Part shown: one piece after another, positions 1-12,303 of the stretch
How the letters are laid out: each line of letters opens with the position of its first letter
Numbering within the stretch: position 1 is the first letter of the stretch
Source of the DNA: Diprion similis
Taxonomy: Eukaryota; Arthropoda; Insecta; Hymenoptera; Diprionidae
Assembly: GCF_021155765.1 (NCBI RefSeq)
Contig: NC_060110.1
Location: 16,328,001 to 16,392,000 of the forward strand
DNA length: 64,000 bases
Reading direction: 5' to 3'
Position numbers and translations under genes: made by a program
Notes under the pieces: generated by a model
The model's input: the letters and a program-made list of their open reading frames with translations, nothing else
The model's database searches: none
What the model was told of the DNA's origin: nothing

Positions 1-2017
1 TATGTTCTTGAAAAGCAAAGTATGGATATAAGCCAGTCTAATTTTGTCGCTGATAATCACTAAAGTCAATCTAATGCTAGACTTGTGAATATATACATAA
101 GAATTCTCTCTCCAGAATAAATTCAAAATAATCAGTCCGATACGTGGTGATTGACGTCGATCGTTCCATATAATAAATCGAGTTGATATTTGAAGGAAGT
201 TAATTCTGAAAAAAAAATCTTATAATAATACCCAGAAAGTTTATAATCCCTGATTCACAACGAGTATACGTATAAAAACTAACTAAAAATCGTTTCAACT
301 TTCCTTACGTGCAGCATGAATAATCCCAGAAATAAAAATTGTCGGTTGAAGGTTTGTCCGCGTATGGATAAGGGGGAACGGCAAGAACAGCATTAAGGGG
401 ATGCGGGACCGCCTGGAATTCCGGCTTCTCCAGGAACCTGTGGTCTAGTAGAATTTACACGGTCTAGACCAGCAGGAGGCGTGACTTGAGTTAGAGCACC
501 CGAGGGTGGCCGGCGGGTTATTTTCCTGGGGGTCGTAGGACGTCTGCGCGTACTGCATTGCGGCGACCCTCCCTCCCCTCTGGAAAATCTACGCCGGTTG
601 CCACGGCACTGCACCAGTTCAGAGGGTGCGCTCCTCGAGGAAGCGAGTGGGTTCTGGAGCAGGGAAAAGGCTTAAAAATGTAGCCGAAACGCGCCTCGGG
701 TTCTGCTCGAAGCGAGCAGCGCCTCTCGCCATTGTCCGTTGTTGTCACTTCGAATCTTGTCACGATGTATTATCGATGTATTAATTAAATGTATCGTTGT
801 ATTCGTTTTATCGTGTGTAATGAATATTCCCAAGTGTCGAATCGTATAATTGTTGCATCTATTGCTATCACGCCTTTGGTATAATAACTTGACATAGGAT
901 GAGTTATATTATACGTATATTAATCATATATTTGAGACCGTGATGTATTATCCGTGTACATCTGCACCATCATTTTTCCCCGAGGAGCTTACGCGGTTGT
1001 AAATTTTTCATCGAACTCCCAGGATTTTTAATAAGATAACGGAAATTGACTTCGTTTGTACGGTTTTTCTCATGTTGCTGTATCGTAAAAACCGTTAAAA
1101 TCAAACCAGCTTCGAAGACCCGACCGAAGCCCTTTGAAATCCAGTTCCATCAGCTGATCGACATAATTCTAATCAAATTCACGTAAGTCTGTCGCTATAA
1201 CTCGTCGTCAGGATAATCATGAAATAAGTTTCTGCATAGAGTACGACAAAAGTTAAAATTATGATTCTTAAAATATCATCGCATGTACCCTGAGCCCACA
1301 ATTCATCTGTTTAATGCAAAACAAAGAACTAACAGATTTAAAAAATTTGATCATATCTTCTCATTTGAAGACATATTCTCATTTCCATTTCATCATAGTC
1401 TCGTTTTTTCACTCAAATCCCCGTGCGCTACCATATAATTGACTTTCCGGCCATCGGATGTAGCACTAATTCACCCAACAGATGGAAAACCCGAGTGAAC
1501 ACACGTGCATTGTTATATTCTCATTCGAAGACAATTACGCGTCAACCGCAGAAGCAATCGTCGCTGCATCGGCTTGGATATACGGTTTAATTGAACCGTT
1601 TTTACGACGGTGATTAAACGTTCATCCGGTTTGTCTTCTAGTTAAAATTGCGCAGTATACCAATACGTCCAGAAAATTTTCTTATCGTTTAGCCAATCGG
1701 CAAATGCGAAAAAACCTTTGATTTCCAATCCGTGAGACGTCTAAATATTATCAAACTGCATTATCCGTAAGCCCGTAAGATCCCTTCGAGCTTATCAATC
1801 GTGATGCGTATACGTATAAATTGCGTGTCTTTGATATCGATCTGCAGTAGGTATATTCGTGTACACAGAACAACTGAGAGGAGTCTTGGTGTATTTCGGT
1901 AAAGGAAATATATTAAAATTTCTTTGCATATAAATGTAACTTCTGAAAAGTGATCAATAATTTATACACTTTATTGTAGTCCGTGATGTAACCGATTGCC
2001 TTTCCTAAAATTACAGA
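1..2017. other. Upstream region of aldolase, no coding gene seen
   Basis: No convincing exon is visible. The stretch is AT-rich except for a GC- and CpG-rich island at about 380-745. A TATA-like TATAAA lies at about 1810. A polypyrimidine/AG acceptor directly precedes the aldolase ATG (AG at 2015-2016), so at least one 5' untranslated exon should lie in this region. I could not fix its donor. Confidence 0.6.
380..745. promoter_or_regulatory. GC/CpG-rich island, possible distal promoter
   Basis: A roughly 365-bp block is much richer in G, C and CpG than its surroundings. It contains a short palindrome near 705-720 (GCTCGAAGCGAGC). Open frames on the minus strand here look like base-composition artefacts. 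The position, 1.3 kb before an ATG preceded by a splice acceptor, suits a promoter and 5' untranslated exon of aldolase. That is inference. Confidence 0.35.
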
Positions 2018-5000
2018 ATGGTCGCTGAAAAATACGCCAGCGCTGAGCCCGAGCTCAAGCAGGAGCTCAAGGCGATCGCCGAGAAAATTGTTTCAACCGG
2101 CAAGGGTATCCTGGCCGCAGATGAGTCGACGACCACCATTGGCAAGCGTCTTCAGGACATCAACGTTGAAAATAACGAAGTCAATCGCAAGGCTTACCGT
2201 CAGCTGCTTTTCACCACCGATAAGGTACGTGCCAAAAATCAGGATTCATGAACAGGTGATAGAGAATCAATTATTTCAGAATGAAAACTGCAGTAATTCA
2301 TTCTCAATTCTCAAATAATTTATTTGCAATAAAAAATCTGCCCTTCTCGTTTGATTTAAAACCGAATTGACAATATCTAGCGAATTTGAGGTCGATGATC
2401 GTGATATCTGCGGACTTGACGTATTTAGGACAGTATATGCACAACATAAATACATCGCGCTGACTAGCATAATTTCTAAATACAAATGTTCGGTCATCAT
2501 GATTCCCGTAAAGTCATATATATATATATATATATACAGGTATAGCCATCATGCACGAGTCGGTGGAATCGACTTTGACGAAAGAGTCTTACAGGGTTGT
2601 ATTACTGCTTCAGACAATCGGTCACTGTGGTGGAATGCCGAGTCCACTTTTAGCAGACGCAAGGCAGCAATTTAGTCCACGATAAAGTAGATTATGAATT
2701 TTCATTTATCTTTTTTTGAAATACAAGCTTGAAGTCGTGCGCCTTTGAACCTTAATATAAGCCGCAATTTTCTTTTCACGATTATTACCGACTCGACTGA
2801 ATTTTCGCAAGAGTGCACACCACCAACTCTCGCGTGTTTACCATGAATTTCCCTTGGTACGACACAATCATGTTAGTAAAGTAAATCGAATTAAAAATAT
2901 GCGCCTCTATAATACTCCGTGCAACGTGTAGGTATATATATGTATATATGTATTTATGTATACATATATACCCATGTTATACCTACAGAGTTGCCAAAAA
3001 CGAGCCTGCTCACTCGGCCCTATGACCCGAGCTTGTGACGTGACGTCAGAAATAAATTCTTCGATCGATTGGGCAGTATCCTGTAGCAATTTAGCGGCTG
3101 CATGCCGAATGATGTAGCGGCAAGTAAGTAGGTCAAAGGCTGATTTTATCGAATTTGACGCAGGAGGTGATCAGCCAGCACGTTTCCGGCGTGATTCTCT
3201 TCCACGAGACTCTCTACCAGAAGGCCGACGACGGTACCCCGTTCGTCGAGCTTCTTCGTCAGCGCAACATCATCCCCGGCATCAAGGTCGACAAGGGCGT
3301 CGTTCCCCTATTCGGCACCAAAGACGAATGCACCACCCAGGGTCTCGACGACCTCCAGGCACGCTGCATCCAGTACAAGAAGGACGGATGCGACTTCGCC
3401 AAGTGGCGTTGCGTCCTCAAGATCACCAAGGACACCCCAAGCAAACTCGCCATCTTGGAGAACGCTAACGTCCTCGCACGCTACGCCAGCATCTGTCAGA
3501 GCGCACGCATCGTTCCCATCGTCGAACCGGAAATCCTTCCCGACGGTGACCACGATCTTGCTCGTTGCCAACAGGTCACTGAAGAAGTACTCGCCGCCGT
3601 ATACAAGGTCAGTTATGGGCTGCCGTAAAAGAGTGACACACGAGTTGGGGAATTCAATGGGTATTCAAAACTCGATGGTTTTTACGTCGTGATGTTCTTA
3701 CCGCGAGAAAAACCCGGTGGGGACTTCTAAAGATTAGTGTTTAGTCTCAGTCTTACGCTATCCGACGTTAAGTTGCAGATACGAGACAAAATACATCTTA
3801 GTTAGTCATCTTCTACGTGTAGAGTTTGTCTTGATTTGACTAGCATTCAGAGCTTGAATAAAATTTTATCGAATCGAGTACACATCCTCCGAACTTGTAG
3901 TAACAAAAACTGAACTCAAAAAGACTCAGCTGCAAAATCTCCTGTACCTAAATATCCACATACAAGAGCAAACTAACAATGAGTTGAATTCTCGGCAAAA
4001 GCTCATCCTTTTTATCGTTCAACAGGCCCTCTCCGACCACCACGTTTACCTCGAGGGAACACTTTTGAAACCGAACATGGTTACTCCCGGTCAAAGCTGC
4101 CCGAAAAGGGCTTCGCCCCAGGAAATCGCCGCCGCGACTGTAACGGCGCTCCAGCGCACCGTGCCACCTGCAGTCACTGGTGTCACCTTCCTGAGCGGTG
4201 GACAATCGGAGGAGGAGGCTTCTGTCAACCTTGACGCTATCAACAAGTTCCCCGGCAAGAAACCCTGGGCTCTGACCTTCAGCTACGGACGTGCTCTTCA
4301 GGCTTCCGTCCTCCGTGCATGGGCTGGCAAACCGGAACAAATCGTGGCCGGACAACAGGAACTGATCAAGAGAGCCAAGGTACGGAATTGCTTTTCATCT
4401 AGCTTTGTATTAGGATGCTAATCTCCCACGTTGTATATTCACACGCAGTTTCTTTCACGCTCAGAAAATTTACTTTGCTGATATCACAATATAACGTGCA
4501 GAATTTGCTTAAAGCTGTGAAAACATTTTTTGTAAATACGCTTAAAAGCTGTAGAAACTTTCCAGAAAACGCTCGCTGGCTTCTCGTTATAATGACGTAT
4601 ATTAGTGGGTATAAATGCAATTCGCAAGTTGTCGGACAAATTTACACGTGTTTGTTAGTTGTTACTTCTGCTACTTCTACAATGAATTTTCACTGCACGG
4701 TTTTGAAAATTGTTTTCTCAATTGCTTGTTCAAAAATTTCGCTATTTTCAACCTCTGTTTCTCGATTTTCAATCATTCTCGACCGTCAAAGTTTTTTCCA
4801 ACAATTAAACAAAAAAAAAAAAAAAAATAATCAAACTTATATACGTTCATATGACAGAGTTTTAGAAAATTTGTACGTTCATTTGTATCTTACACGTAGT
4901 ATGTTAGATGACCAGCAATCTTTTGAGTCACCCACATGCCGAAGGCACATATAGCTTTGTAAATAATCAACAAGCTGTGTGAAATTAATAATTAATAATT

Positions 5001-5934
5001 TATCTCTTCTTTTCTTTTCTATTCTTTATTTACTGATTTTTTCTGTTTACTTCTCAGTATTAAAAAAGAACCCTCCAGGCTAATGATCGTAGTAATACGA
5101 TTGACGACCATTTTTATTAGCATTTATGTAATGGCATGTTGCATGGTTTTATTACTTTTCTGTGTGACTGACACGCTGTGTATAGGCAAACGGCGCAGCT
5201 TGTCAAGGCAAATACGTTGCGGGCAGTATTTCCAGTAAAGCTGCAGATTCTTCGCTCTTCGTCAAATCACACGCCTACTAATTTTTACGACAACTCCTTC
5301 CGTTCCGCACCGTAACTCTATGTCGCAAGCACGCAGTAAGTAGCTATGCTAAATTGTATTTGAAGAATATTTCAGGATCGATTGGGAACTTCCGCTGCGC
5401 ATAATAAATATTGTAAATTTTATCTTTTTTGCATGTCCAGCGGTTCACAATATATCAAGTTAAACCCGAAAGTCTGTCAAGTTTGGTACTTCAGGAACTT
5501 GTCCTTGCTTCTATTCCATAAACCAAATTTTTCATACAATGAAAAGAAAACCTTTGGTACTTCGCGTTCGTTGGAAAACCCGATTTTGTTTCAAATATAT
5601 CACAAATCTTTAAAACATATTTCCAATTGTTGGGAATGCTTATGAATAGCTATACTCGTATGTGTAGTTTATAGTTGTAGTTTCACACGTATTTAGCATT
5701 ATACACGTAGATTTGATGTAATTGCAGTAAATAGCTTTATTTTTAGACGCCTATTTCTATGTTCCGCAGTTAAAAAATGTTCATATCGAATATGAAAAGA
5801 AGCACGAATCAAAGTTTAATGATAAAATTATTTCCAAACAGGCCAACAGCGACGCGGCTCAAGGAAAATACGCTGGTGGAGTAGCCGGAGTAGCGGGTGA
5901 CGCTGGTCTTTTCGTAGCCAATCACGCGTACTAA
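2018..5934 (+). CDS. Ald: Fructose-bisphosphate aldolase (class I), alternatively spliced
   Basis: Glycolytic enzyme that splits fructose-1,6-bisphosphate into dihydroxyacetone phosphate and glyceraldehyde-3-phosphate in the cytosol. Coding exons: 2018-2224, 3164-3607, 4026-4379, then one of two last exons, 5186-5281 or 5842-5934. All junctions are phase 0 with GT-AG borders. Products are 366 or 365 aa, the usual class I size. Visible landmarks are [10 protein letters not shown] near residue 29, the [11 protein letters not shown] block, and the Schiff-base lysine in TLLKPNMV (K232 by my count). Both last exons carry QGKY and end in HAY; the C-terminal tyrosine is needed for substrate turnover in this family. 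The ATG sits right after an acceptor, so the 5' UTR is spliced. Coding exons are GC-richer than introns, typical of a highly expressed gene. Confidence 0.97.
2515..2536. repeat. (TA)n microsatellite in aldolase intron 1
   Basis: About eleven TA units lie between aldolase exons 1 and 2. A second AT/GTAT-rich tract lies at about 2932-2972. Confidence 0.9.
5186..5281 (+). CDS. Ald: Aldolase alternative last exon a
   Basis: This 96-nt exon follows an AG at 5184-5185 and encodes 31 residues starting [10 protein letters not shown] and ending FVKSHAY, then TAA. It joins in phase 0 to the exon ending at 4379. Compared with exon b it is serine/lysine-richer and has two cysteine-region changes. Insect aldolases commonly have alternative terminal exons; tissue specificity here is unknown. 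Confidence 0.93.
   Translation, partial: ANGAACQGKYVAGSISSKAADSSLFVKSHAY
5842..5934 (+). CDS. Ald: Aldolase alternative last exon b
   Basis: This 93-nt exon follows an AG at 5840-5841 and encodes 30 residues starting [10 protein letters not shown] and ending FVANHAY, then TAA. It is phase-compatible with the exon ending at 4379 and mutually exclusive with exon a, because each has its own stop. An AATAAA polyadenylation signal lies downstream at 6338-6343. Confidence 0.95.
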   Translation, partial: ANSDAAQGKYAGGVAGVAGDAGLFVANHAY

Positions 5935-7444
5935 AATCACTTTATAAAAACACTATCAAAAACACAGTTGCTGAATATTACCTCGCACAGTCATCGCCAC
6001 GAAATCCGCGGAAGAGGAAGTAATTTATTACATTAAAAATATAGAAGTATCGGCACGAGAGCAAACGACGAAATGTAAGAAAAAACGAAAACATCGATGA
6101 TTTATAGGAGTAACAGAAAAATAAAAGAAGTACATGTACTTGGAGTTGAAAGAGAATATAAAGAATACGAAAAGTTTCGATGCATGATTATTATAAAGCT
6201 TGAATGTCACCTCGTCGTCATGCCCAGCGCTTGATCGCACGTCAATAACTATTCCAAAGTTCTACGCTATCGTTGACGCAGTTATGAAATGATATGTACG
6301 TATTATTATTATTATATGCAACAGGATACGATGTGTTAATAAATGTTATAGTTCGTGTGATAACAAAAAACAAAAGAAAAACGTAGCAACAACAACAAAA
6401 TTAATGAAAATTATTTAAATAAATGAAGAAACTAAAGGGATTCGTGGAAAATATTACGAAGCGTATCTTAATAGCTCCTTTTCAACGAGATGTAACTCAG
6501 TATATTAATTCCCATTAATGCATTACATACAATAGCGATTCGTTGATGTGTTAAGTTATTCCAATTTGAAACAAAAAGTATATATTGTCAATGTTGTTAC
6601 TGTATTCTACGTGTAAAAGAAAAAAAATAATAATAATAACAATAATACTGAAAACTTATAAATGTTGTTTGTTAGCCGACGAATTATATTATATTACATG
6701 ATACATTATAATCTAACTATTACGTCATACTACATAAATATTCTGATTATAAGTAATATATAATATTTAAAATATCTCGTATATATCGATGTTATCTGAT
6801 ATTGTCATTGTAATCTAGGTCACCAAATACACTGTGGAGGGTTTAAAAAAAACTGAAAAAAAATACCAAAAAACAACAGAAAAACGCTGTTTAAATTTCC
6901 CCGTATACTTCTTTTTTGTAACGCCTCGCGGCAACCGTTCAGGTTCGTTATTTTTATACGTTTGCGTTATACCCGTTATACTCCTGTTAATTCATGTCCA
7001 CGTAACACGCGACGCTCCGAACTATAAGTAATTAATTAGTCCGTACGAGTGTAATTCGTTTTTGTTTGTTCCATTTCATCAACGTCAGGAGCCTCTGGGA
7101 ACTCCCAGAGGGAACGGTGAACTTAAAATTTATTCAATATTTTTACTTTTTACTCTTTGCATGAATCGTTAAGAAATTAGTACCGAATATGAATTGTAAA
7201 CAATATTGAATGGAAAGGAATATAAAGTATGACGGCAGAAACAGTAATATTCTAACGGAATACGTGGAATAAAAAGCCAGAAAACGTTAACGAACAATTC
7301 AGTCAATATAATAATATACGCATTGGCTATTGTTTCAACCAAAGTTTTTAGTTCACCAAGAATACTGATTATCTAGATGTTGATACAGCAGGGAAGCAAA
7401 TACTAGAAACTTTAGGTAATAATCCCTTGATCAGCGGAATTAAC

Positions 7445-7916
7445 TTAACCCTTCATTACGTGCGTGGGGGCTGTTGAGACCCCAGGTTTTTTATTTTTAC
7501 ACATTTGTTGAAGAAAATTTTGTCGACACCCTCATTTTCAGTACCTTCCAGAAACCTTCCTATAAAGCCAATAAATCTTCATCTTATTGTTAGCAACTAT
7601 GCTCAAAAGGAAGCATTTTTATGTAAAGAAATGGTTTGTTTTTTTTGTTTTTCTTTTTGCGATATCGTCCATGGTGGTAAAATTTTCAGATTTTCCAACT
7701 TCTCAGATGAAATATTGTTTATTTATGATAAGCAATGAATTTGTAATTTGTGCAACCCGTAAATCATTATTTCCAGACGAATAGACAAACACAATTTTTA
7801 GTATACATCTTCAAATTATATTCCAGATGAAAATATTCAATTCAAAAAATAGGGTCCCCGTAGACCCCACGCGCTTACTGGCGCTACAAAAGATGATGAA
7901 CCTAATGAAGGATTAA
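7445..7916. mobile_element. piggyBac-like MITE (non-autonomous)
   Basis: The element is flanked by TTAA on both sides (7445-7448 and 7913-7916). It begins CCCTTCATTA and ends with the inverse, TAATGAAGGA, so it has about 10-bp terminal inverted repeats. Subterminal inverted blocks follow: GCGTGGGG and a GACCCC/GGGTC palindrome on the left, matched by CCCCACGC and GGGTCCCCG on the right. The interior is AT-rich with no transposase. TTAA target duplication and a CCCT-type terminus are hallmarks of piggyBac elements. Total length is about 464 bp without the duplications. Confidence 0.8.
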
Positions 7917-8075
7917 CAAATATAGACAAAAAAAATCCCTGGTCTCTACCAACATAGTCTCTTTTTAAAATAGAATTGTTTATGCACTGACAATTTCTAA
8001 ACAGCTGGGACAGTAAATTTCAGATTTCTGTATTGAGCATTTGTCTGTATCCCACTACGCTGCGTCCCTTCCTAG

Positions 8076-8125
8076 TCTTCTCCCCCCCCCCCCCCTCCCT
8101 CCTCCCTCTATCTCTCTCCCTCTCC
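8076..8125. repeat. Poly-C / CT-rich tract
   Basis: A run of about 14 C (8082-8095) is followed by CCT and CTCT repeats. Its complement could form a G-quadruplex. It lies about 280 bp upstream of the SLX1 start. Confidence 0.85.
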
Positions 8126-8400
8126 TGGCAATGCAGACGCATACATACACACGGCATACCACGAGTGTCAAGAACTGCCTGAGCAAGGGAAATCGGGATT
8201 CATAGATGGAACAAGGTGCCGGCGGCGATGCATGGAAAAATTGACAGTGTAAAACGGGCGAGTAAATCGAACCGTGTAAGCCGTGGCCTTAAGTGGATCG
8301 TTCTAACATCGAAGCACAGTTTGCGCTAGTTACTTTGTCAACCTTGAATGACGGGGATTAGGTAGCTTAGGCGCTCTCTGATGCTCGAGGCAAACCCGAA

Positions 8401-10215
8401 ATGGAAAATCCGGACGTGGTCGAGCATTTCTACGGTGTTTACCTTCTTTACTGTACCAACCCGAAGTACAAGGGCAGAATTTATATCGGTTACACCGTAG
8501 ATCCGAACCGCCGAATCAAACAGCATAACGCGGGAAAACAGTTCGGCGGTGCTTGGCGGACCAGCAACAAGGGACCGTGGTAAACCTAACCTCACTCTTG
8601 ACGCTTTTACTTTACTTTTACCCACATCCAATCCGTTGCACCGCCTTTTTCTAGAGAGCGATCGACAAGCAGAGTTTTAATGTTTGGTTTGAACTTTGAA
8701 CTGTTGTTGAGATTTAGCTGGACTTTAGAATGCAGAATCGAGAAACGTCCTCGATTTTACCGACGGAGAAAAACGAACGGTCTTGTTTTAGTTGACAAAT
8801 TTTAAACATTGGGACTATAATTTTACTGATTTTCGCATACCGCAGGGTGGCCGTTAAATTTAGATTTGAAAATTTCACGACTTTTCTCTCTTTCCCTGAC
8901 TTTTAAATACGTTGGAGTTGAATAATTCTTTAATATAGAAAGCAGATGATCGTATTTTGTAGATATGAGGTTTATAATGTTTTGATCATATAAAATATTC
9001 ACATTCTTATTGTAATATTATCGTTATTATCTATGTATTGATAAATTTATATACTAGAACGCATTAAACGCCGTATTTCGAAAAATTATCAAGAAAAATG
9101 ACAACCATTTGCAATAAATCCCAGAAATTTTCCTCATCCTCAACACAAGTGCTCTACTAAAAATGTCCGACACAACCTAACACGATCGGATAGGATACAG
9201 ACAAAATATTCGGATAGACTTTTACAGATTAGATTCGAATCTGTCCGCGTCTGTCAGTATCCTGTAAGTATCCGGTCCGAAACGTGTCCGATCCTTTCGA
9301 GAATTTTTAGCATTTTTATCAGAGGGTGGCCATGCACCCTGCACGGATTTGGTGTAACAACTATAAATATCGTTACAAATACAAATCGCAGGATATTTCT
9401 ACAGCTTTGTAAAAGATTGTTAACACTGTATAATACAACCTCATCGAAAATCTAATTTCCTTTAATTTTTATTCAGGACGATGGTGATGATTATCCATGG
9501 ATTTCCCAACGACATTTCAGCTCTCCGGGTAAGCTAACAACGACGTGCATTGAAAACTGTCGACATTGCGGTTGTAACGTTGCAAGAAATGTTTAAACAA
9601 ATATGAATATTCATGCAGTTCGAGTGGGCTTGGCAGCACCCGGATATCAGTCGACGATTGAGGCACGTCCCGCGTAAAAAATCGGGTCAAAATAGTTTCG
9701 ACTACCACTTGATGGTGCTTGGAGAAATGCTGAGAGTCGGACCTTGGTCTCGACTGCCGTTGACCATTCGTTGGCTGGCGCCCCATTTAGCGAAGGATTT
9801 CCCAGCCGAGCGATGCCCGCCGATGCACATGCCTCTGGTGTACGGCAAAGTGATCCCAAAGAAGGTGAAGCCAAGCGAGGGCGGATCAAAGAACAGGAAT
9901 AAAGACGCTTCGCTTCCGGAGGACCCGGAGGATTCCGGAAGTGCAGGGGGGCTGCTTTGTTCGCTCTGCAAGAACCTGTTGGAGCCAGACGAAAAGCTGA
10001 CTTGCGTTAACCCGGCGTGCACGCTGGTGAGTCACTTGGTTTGCCTGGCGAAGAGGTTCAGGAAGAACGGGATGATTTTACCGGTAGAAGGGACGTGTCC
10101 TGCCTGCCGGATCAACATTCTATGGGGAGATTTGATCAGGAAGATGAAAGGCTGCTACCAAGACTTGGCCGAGGCGGCATACGCCGAAAGCGATTCCGAT
10201 ATCAGTGATTTTTGA
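8401..10215 (+). CDS. slx1: Structure-specific endonuclease subunit SLX1
   Basis: Catalytic subunit of the SLX1-SLX4 nuclease that cuts branched DNA such as Holliday junctions and flaps. Coding exons: 8401-8579, 9477-9528, 9619-10215, giving 275 aa, the family's usual size. The GIY-YIG nuclease domain occupies about residues 9-95: YGVY at 11-14, YIG at 28-30, the arginine-rich NRRIKQH, AWRTS, and the catalytic-type glutamate in the FEWAWQH block at 79. A C-terminal SLX1-type RING/PHD-like zinc domain starts at about residue 191 (CSLC), continues with CVNPAC and SHLVCLAK, and ends with CPAC. The tryptophan codon at residue 60 is split by intron 1. The C-terminus is acidic. SLX4, its partner, is not in this window. 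Confidence 0.96.
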
Positions 10216-10902
10216 CACGTAATTAGACATAGGTATAATCTTCTCACCCTCGGATGGTTCGTTGCACGTTAAATATTTTAGTTAATATTCATACTTTCGG
10301 TTTGTTCAACGAGCCTGCGAGGACTTTCGTGCGAAAAGAATAGTCGCCGGCTGAATGATATTTTGAAGAATCGTAATTCATATCAAAATCGTATCCATGC
10401 ATTTGTGAGAAAAATTTCGTTGTTTCTATTCTGATACAATTTTATACGTATTTTCATAGGGAATTTGTATATATGCTGTAATGTGGGTAGAACTACAGTT
10501 TTAATTGATCTCGAGAAAAATTACAAAAGATCTTGGCTTTCGAGCAGATCTGTGATCGTTTATAGAACATTATCTCAACTAGTTGATTAATACTGACTTG
10601 AGTTAGGAATTGAATTTTTAATTATCTTTGACAACGGTTTCATGGTTTTCTTTTATACCGCATGTTCAATTTTCTTCTGTAAATCATTCAGACCAAAGTA
10701 TGGAAGAAAGTGATTTTGAAGAAAGCGTGGAAAAAATTAGGCTCGACATTTCTCTTTAAGTTCACAGCTTCAAGTGGCGACATTTTTTGACCTCTATATT
10801 ATCTATTTTACTTACCAGCTCCGCATAATCAGTAATTTGTAAATATTCTGGCTAGATCATAACAATGTTCACGCCATATTAACTATAATAAGTGTGAATG
10901 AT

Positions 10903-11022
10903 AAATAAAAAATAAAATGCGGGCCAGCTGGATTGATGAATGCAGTTTATTGTAAATAATTGTGTAAATAAATTATAGGAATAAATGAATAAATAAATAC
11001 ATGAATAAATAAATAAATGATA
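10903..11022. repeat. (AAAT)n-like low-complexity tract
   Basis: Repeated AAAT/AATG units lie downstream of SLX1, overlapping several possible polyadenylation signals. Confidence 0.75.
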
Positions 11023-11331
11023 CACAAAATTAATAGCGTCTAAAACTAAATGCCAAACTCACTTATCGTATTTACAAATTCAGTGCTTGTACACATTTCG
11101 ACGTGTGTTATCGATTTTTAAATTGAACTTCCACGAAAAAAGGGATTCCACCTGACGCACCTATTCCTATCCACGTATATGTATATATGACAAAATGTTT
11201 GTACATTTCATTGACCAATTTTTTGGTTCACCCAACGTTAACCGTTTTTTCCGCTAACTGTAGTTCCCCATATATGTTCTCGGAAATACTTTCTAACACA
11301 AGAATGTCGTCCTCACAACAACAGAACTTTG

Positions 11332-11360
11332 CCCCCCCCCCCCCCCCTCCCCCCTTTCTC
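11332..11360. repeat. Poly-C tract
   Basis: About sixteen C residues in a row, then C/T-rich sequence. It produces a spurious proline run in one frame. Confidence 0.85.
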
Positions 11361-12303
11361 CCCTCATATCTCTATGCATATTTGCAGAAGTGTAAAGCAC
11401 ACGCGATCGCGACCCTCGAATCATCTCAAACGGAACATGCTAACACTTTGAACAAATACAATGCGTAAGTGTAAGTAACTGTACCCATTTTCAATGCCCC
11501 ACAGATAAAAGTGGGGTAATTAATCATCCAACGTGGGATTGAACATTCAAAGTAGGATCCTTGATCTCTTTGATCTGTGTAATTGTCGGTACACTAGACT
11601 GCAGGCAGGGGTATAAATAATTCAGGTGTACTGCAGTCGCGCATAAGTATTACCAGGAATAATCCCAGAGGAAATTACGCATCTGAAACCACATTTGACA
11701 CAGAGAGTGCACCTCGTCATTTCTGTAGAGGATGATTAGTACGCGAAGTTCATCGGGTCGGTCAGGAAACGACTGTAGTGGATGAGGAAAGTGATCCACA
11801 TAGCGTATCAAAATATATATCACTATGCCACGTCTCTCTGTGTTTACAAGTTATTAAGCTACTTTTGATTTATAGCTTGACGATTTTTCTCCCCCAAAAT
11901 TACCCTCTCGCAATATTTCCCCAATATCTTTTACACACTGCAATTGTTAAACCACGCGTCTTAAACCGAATGGCAATAAATTTCGATATTATATATCTCC
12001 ACTCGCGAAATTAAAGGGAATACAAGCATCACTTATATATTATATATGCATAAAGGCATATTTGGCACGTATAAATTACAGCTAAACGATCATCCAATAT
12101 TCAGCGATCAAGTATGTAATTAGGTTGCGGTATAAACAGGTCAAAACATCGCAAATTTTTCCTCTAAAACATACCCCACAATCTTCGACGTACGAATCAG
12201 CTATTTGAATAAAATTACATCAATGGATTTGAAACTCCGAATCGTGGGTGACCGTTATTTGCACTTTGCTCTCCGTGTTCAGGCTTCTCTCTGATTGCAA
12301 ATT

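Larger units (their letters stand above)
5935..8400. other. Aldolase 3' UTR and intergenic region before SLX1
   Basis: Contains the aldolase 3' UTR with AATAAA at 6338-6343, short AAT/ATT microsatellites near 6301-6317 and 6628-6650, a piggyBac-like MITE at 7445-7916, and a C/CT-rich tract from 8076. No coding exon is supported; the open frames here are AT-rich and unlike any protein I know. Confidence 0.6.
10216..12303. other. Intergenic between SLX1 and secreted-protein gene
   Basis: Holds the SLX1 3' UTR, AATAAA-type signals near 10900-10920, an AAAT-rich tract at about 10903-11022, and a poly-C tract at 11332-11347. Nothing coding is supported. Confidence 0.6.

Noticed and set aside
393-614. 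Gly-Pro-rich frames suggesting a collagen exon
   Set aside because: Only two or three Gly-x-y triplets are present and the frames are disrupted; explained by GC-rich composition.
5376-5645. Third alternative aldolase last exon
   Set aside because: An AG acceptor is followed by a long open frame in the right phase, but it lacks QGKY and a C-terminal HAY and does not resemble aldolase.
8845-9350. hAT-like element in SLX1 intron 1 and a relative near 16850-16960
   Set aside because: GGGTGGCC motifs and CCTGACTTT blocks recur, but in direct rather than inverted orientation, and the boundaries cannot be drawn.
11187-11468. 93-codon plus-strand frame with a proline run
   Set aside because: The prolines come from a poly-C tract; there is no domain and no splice context.
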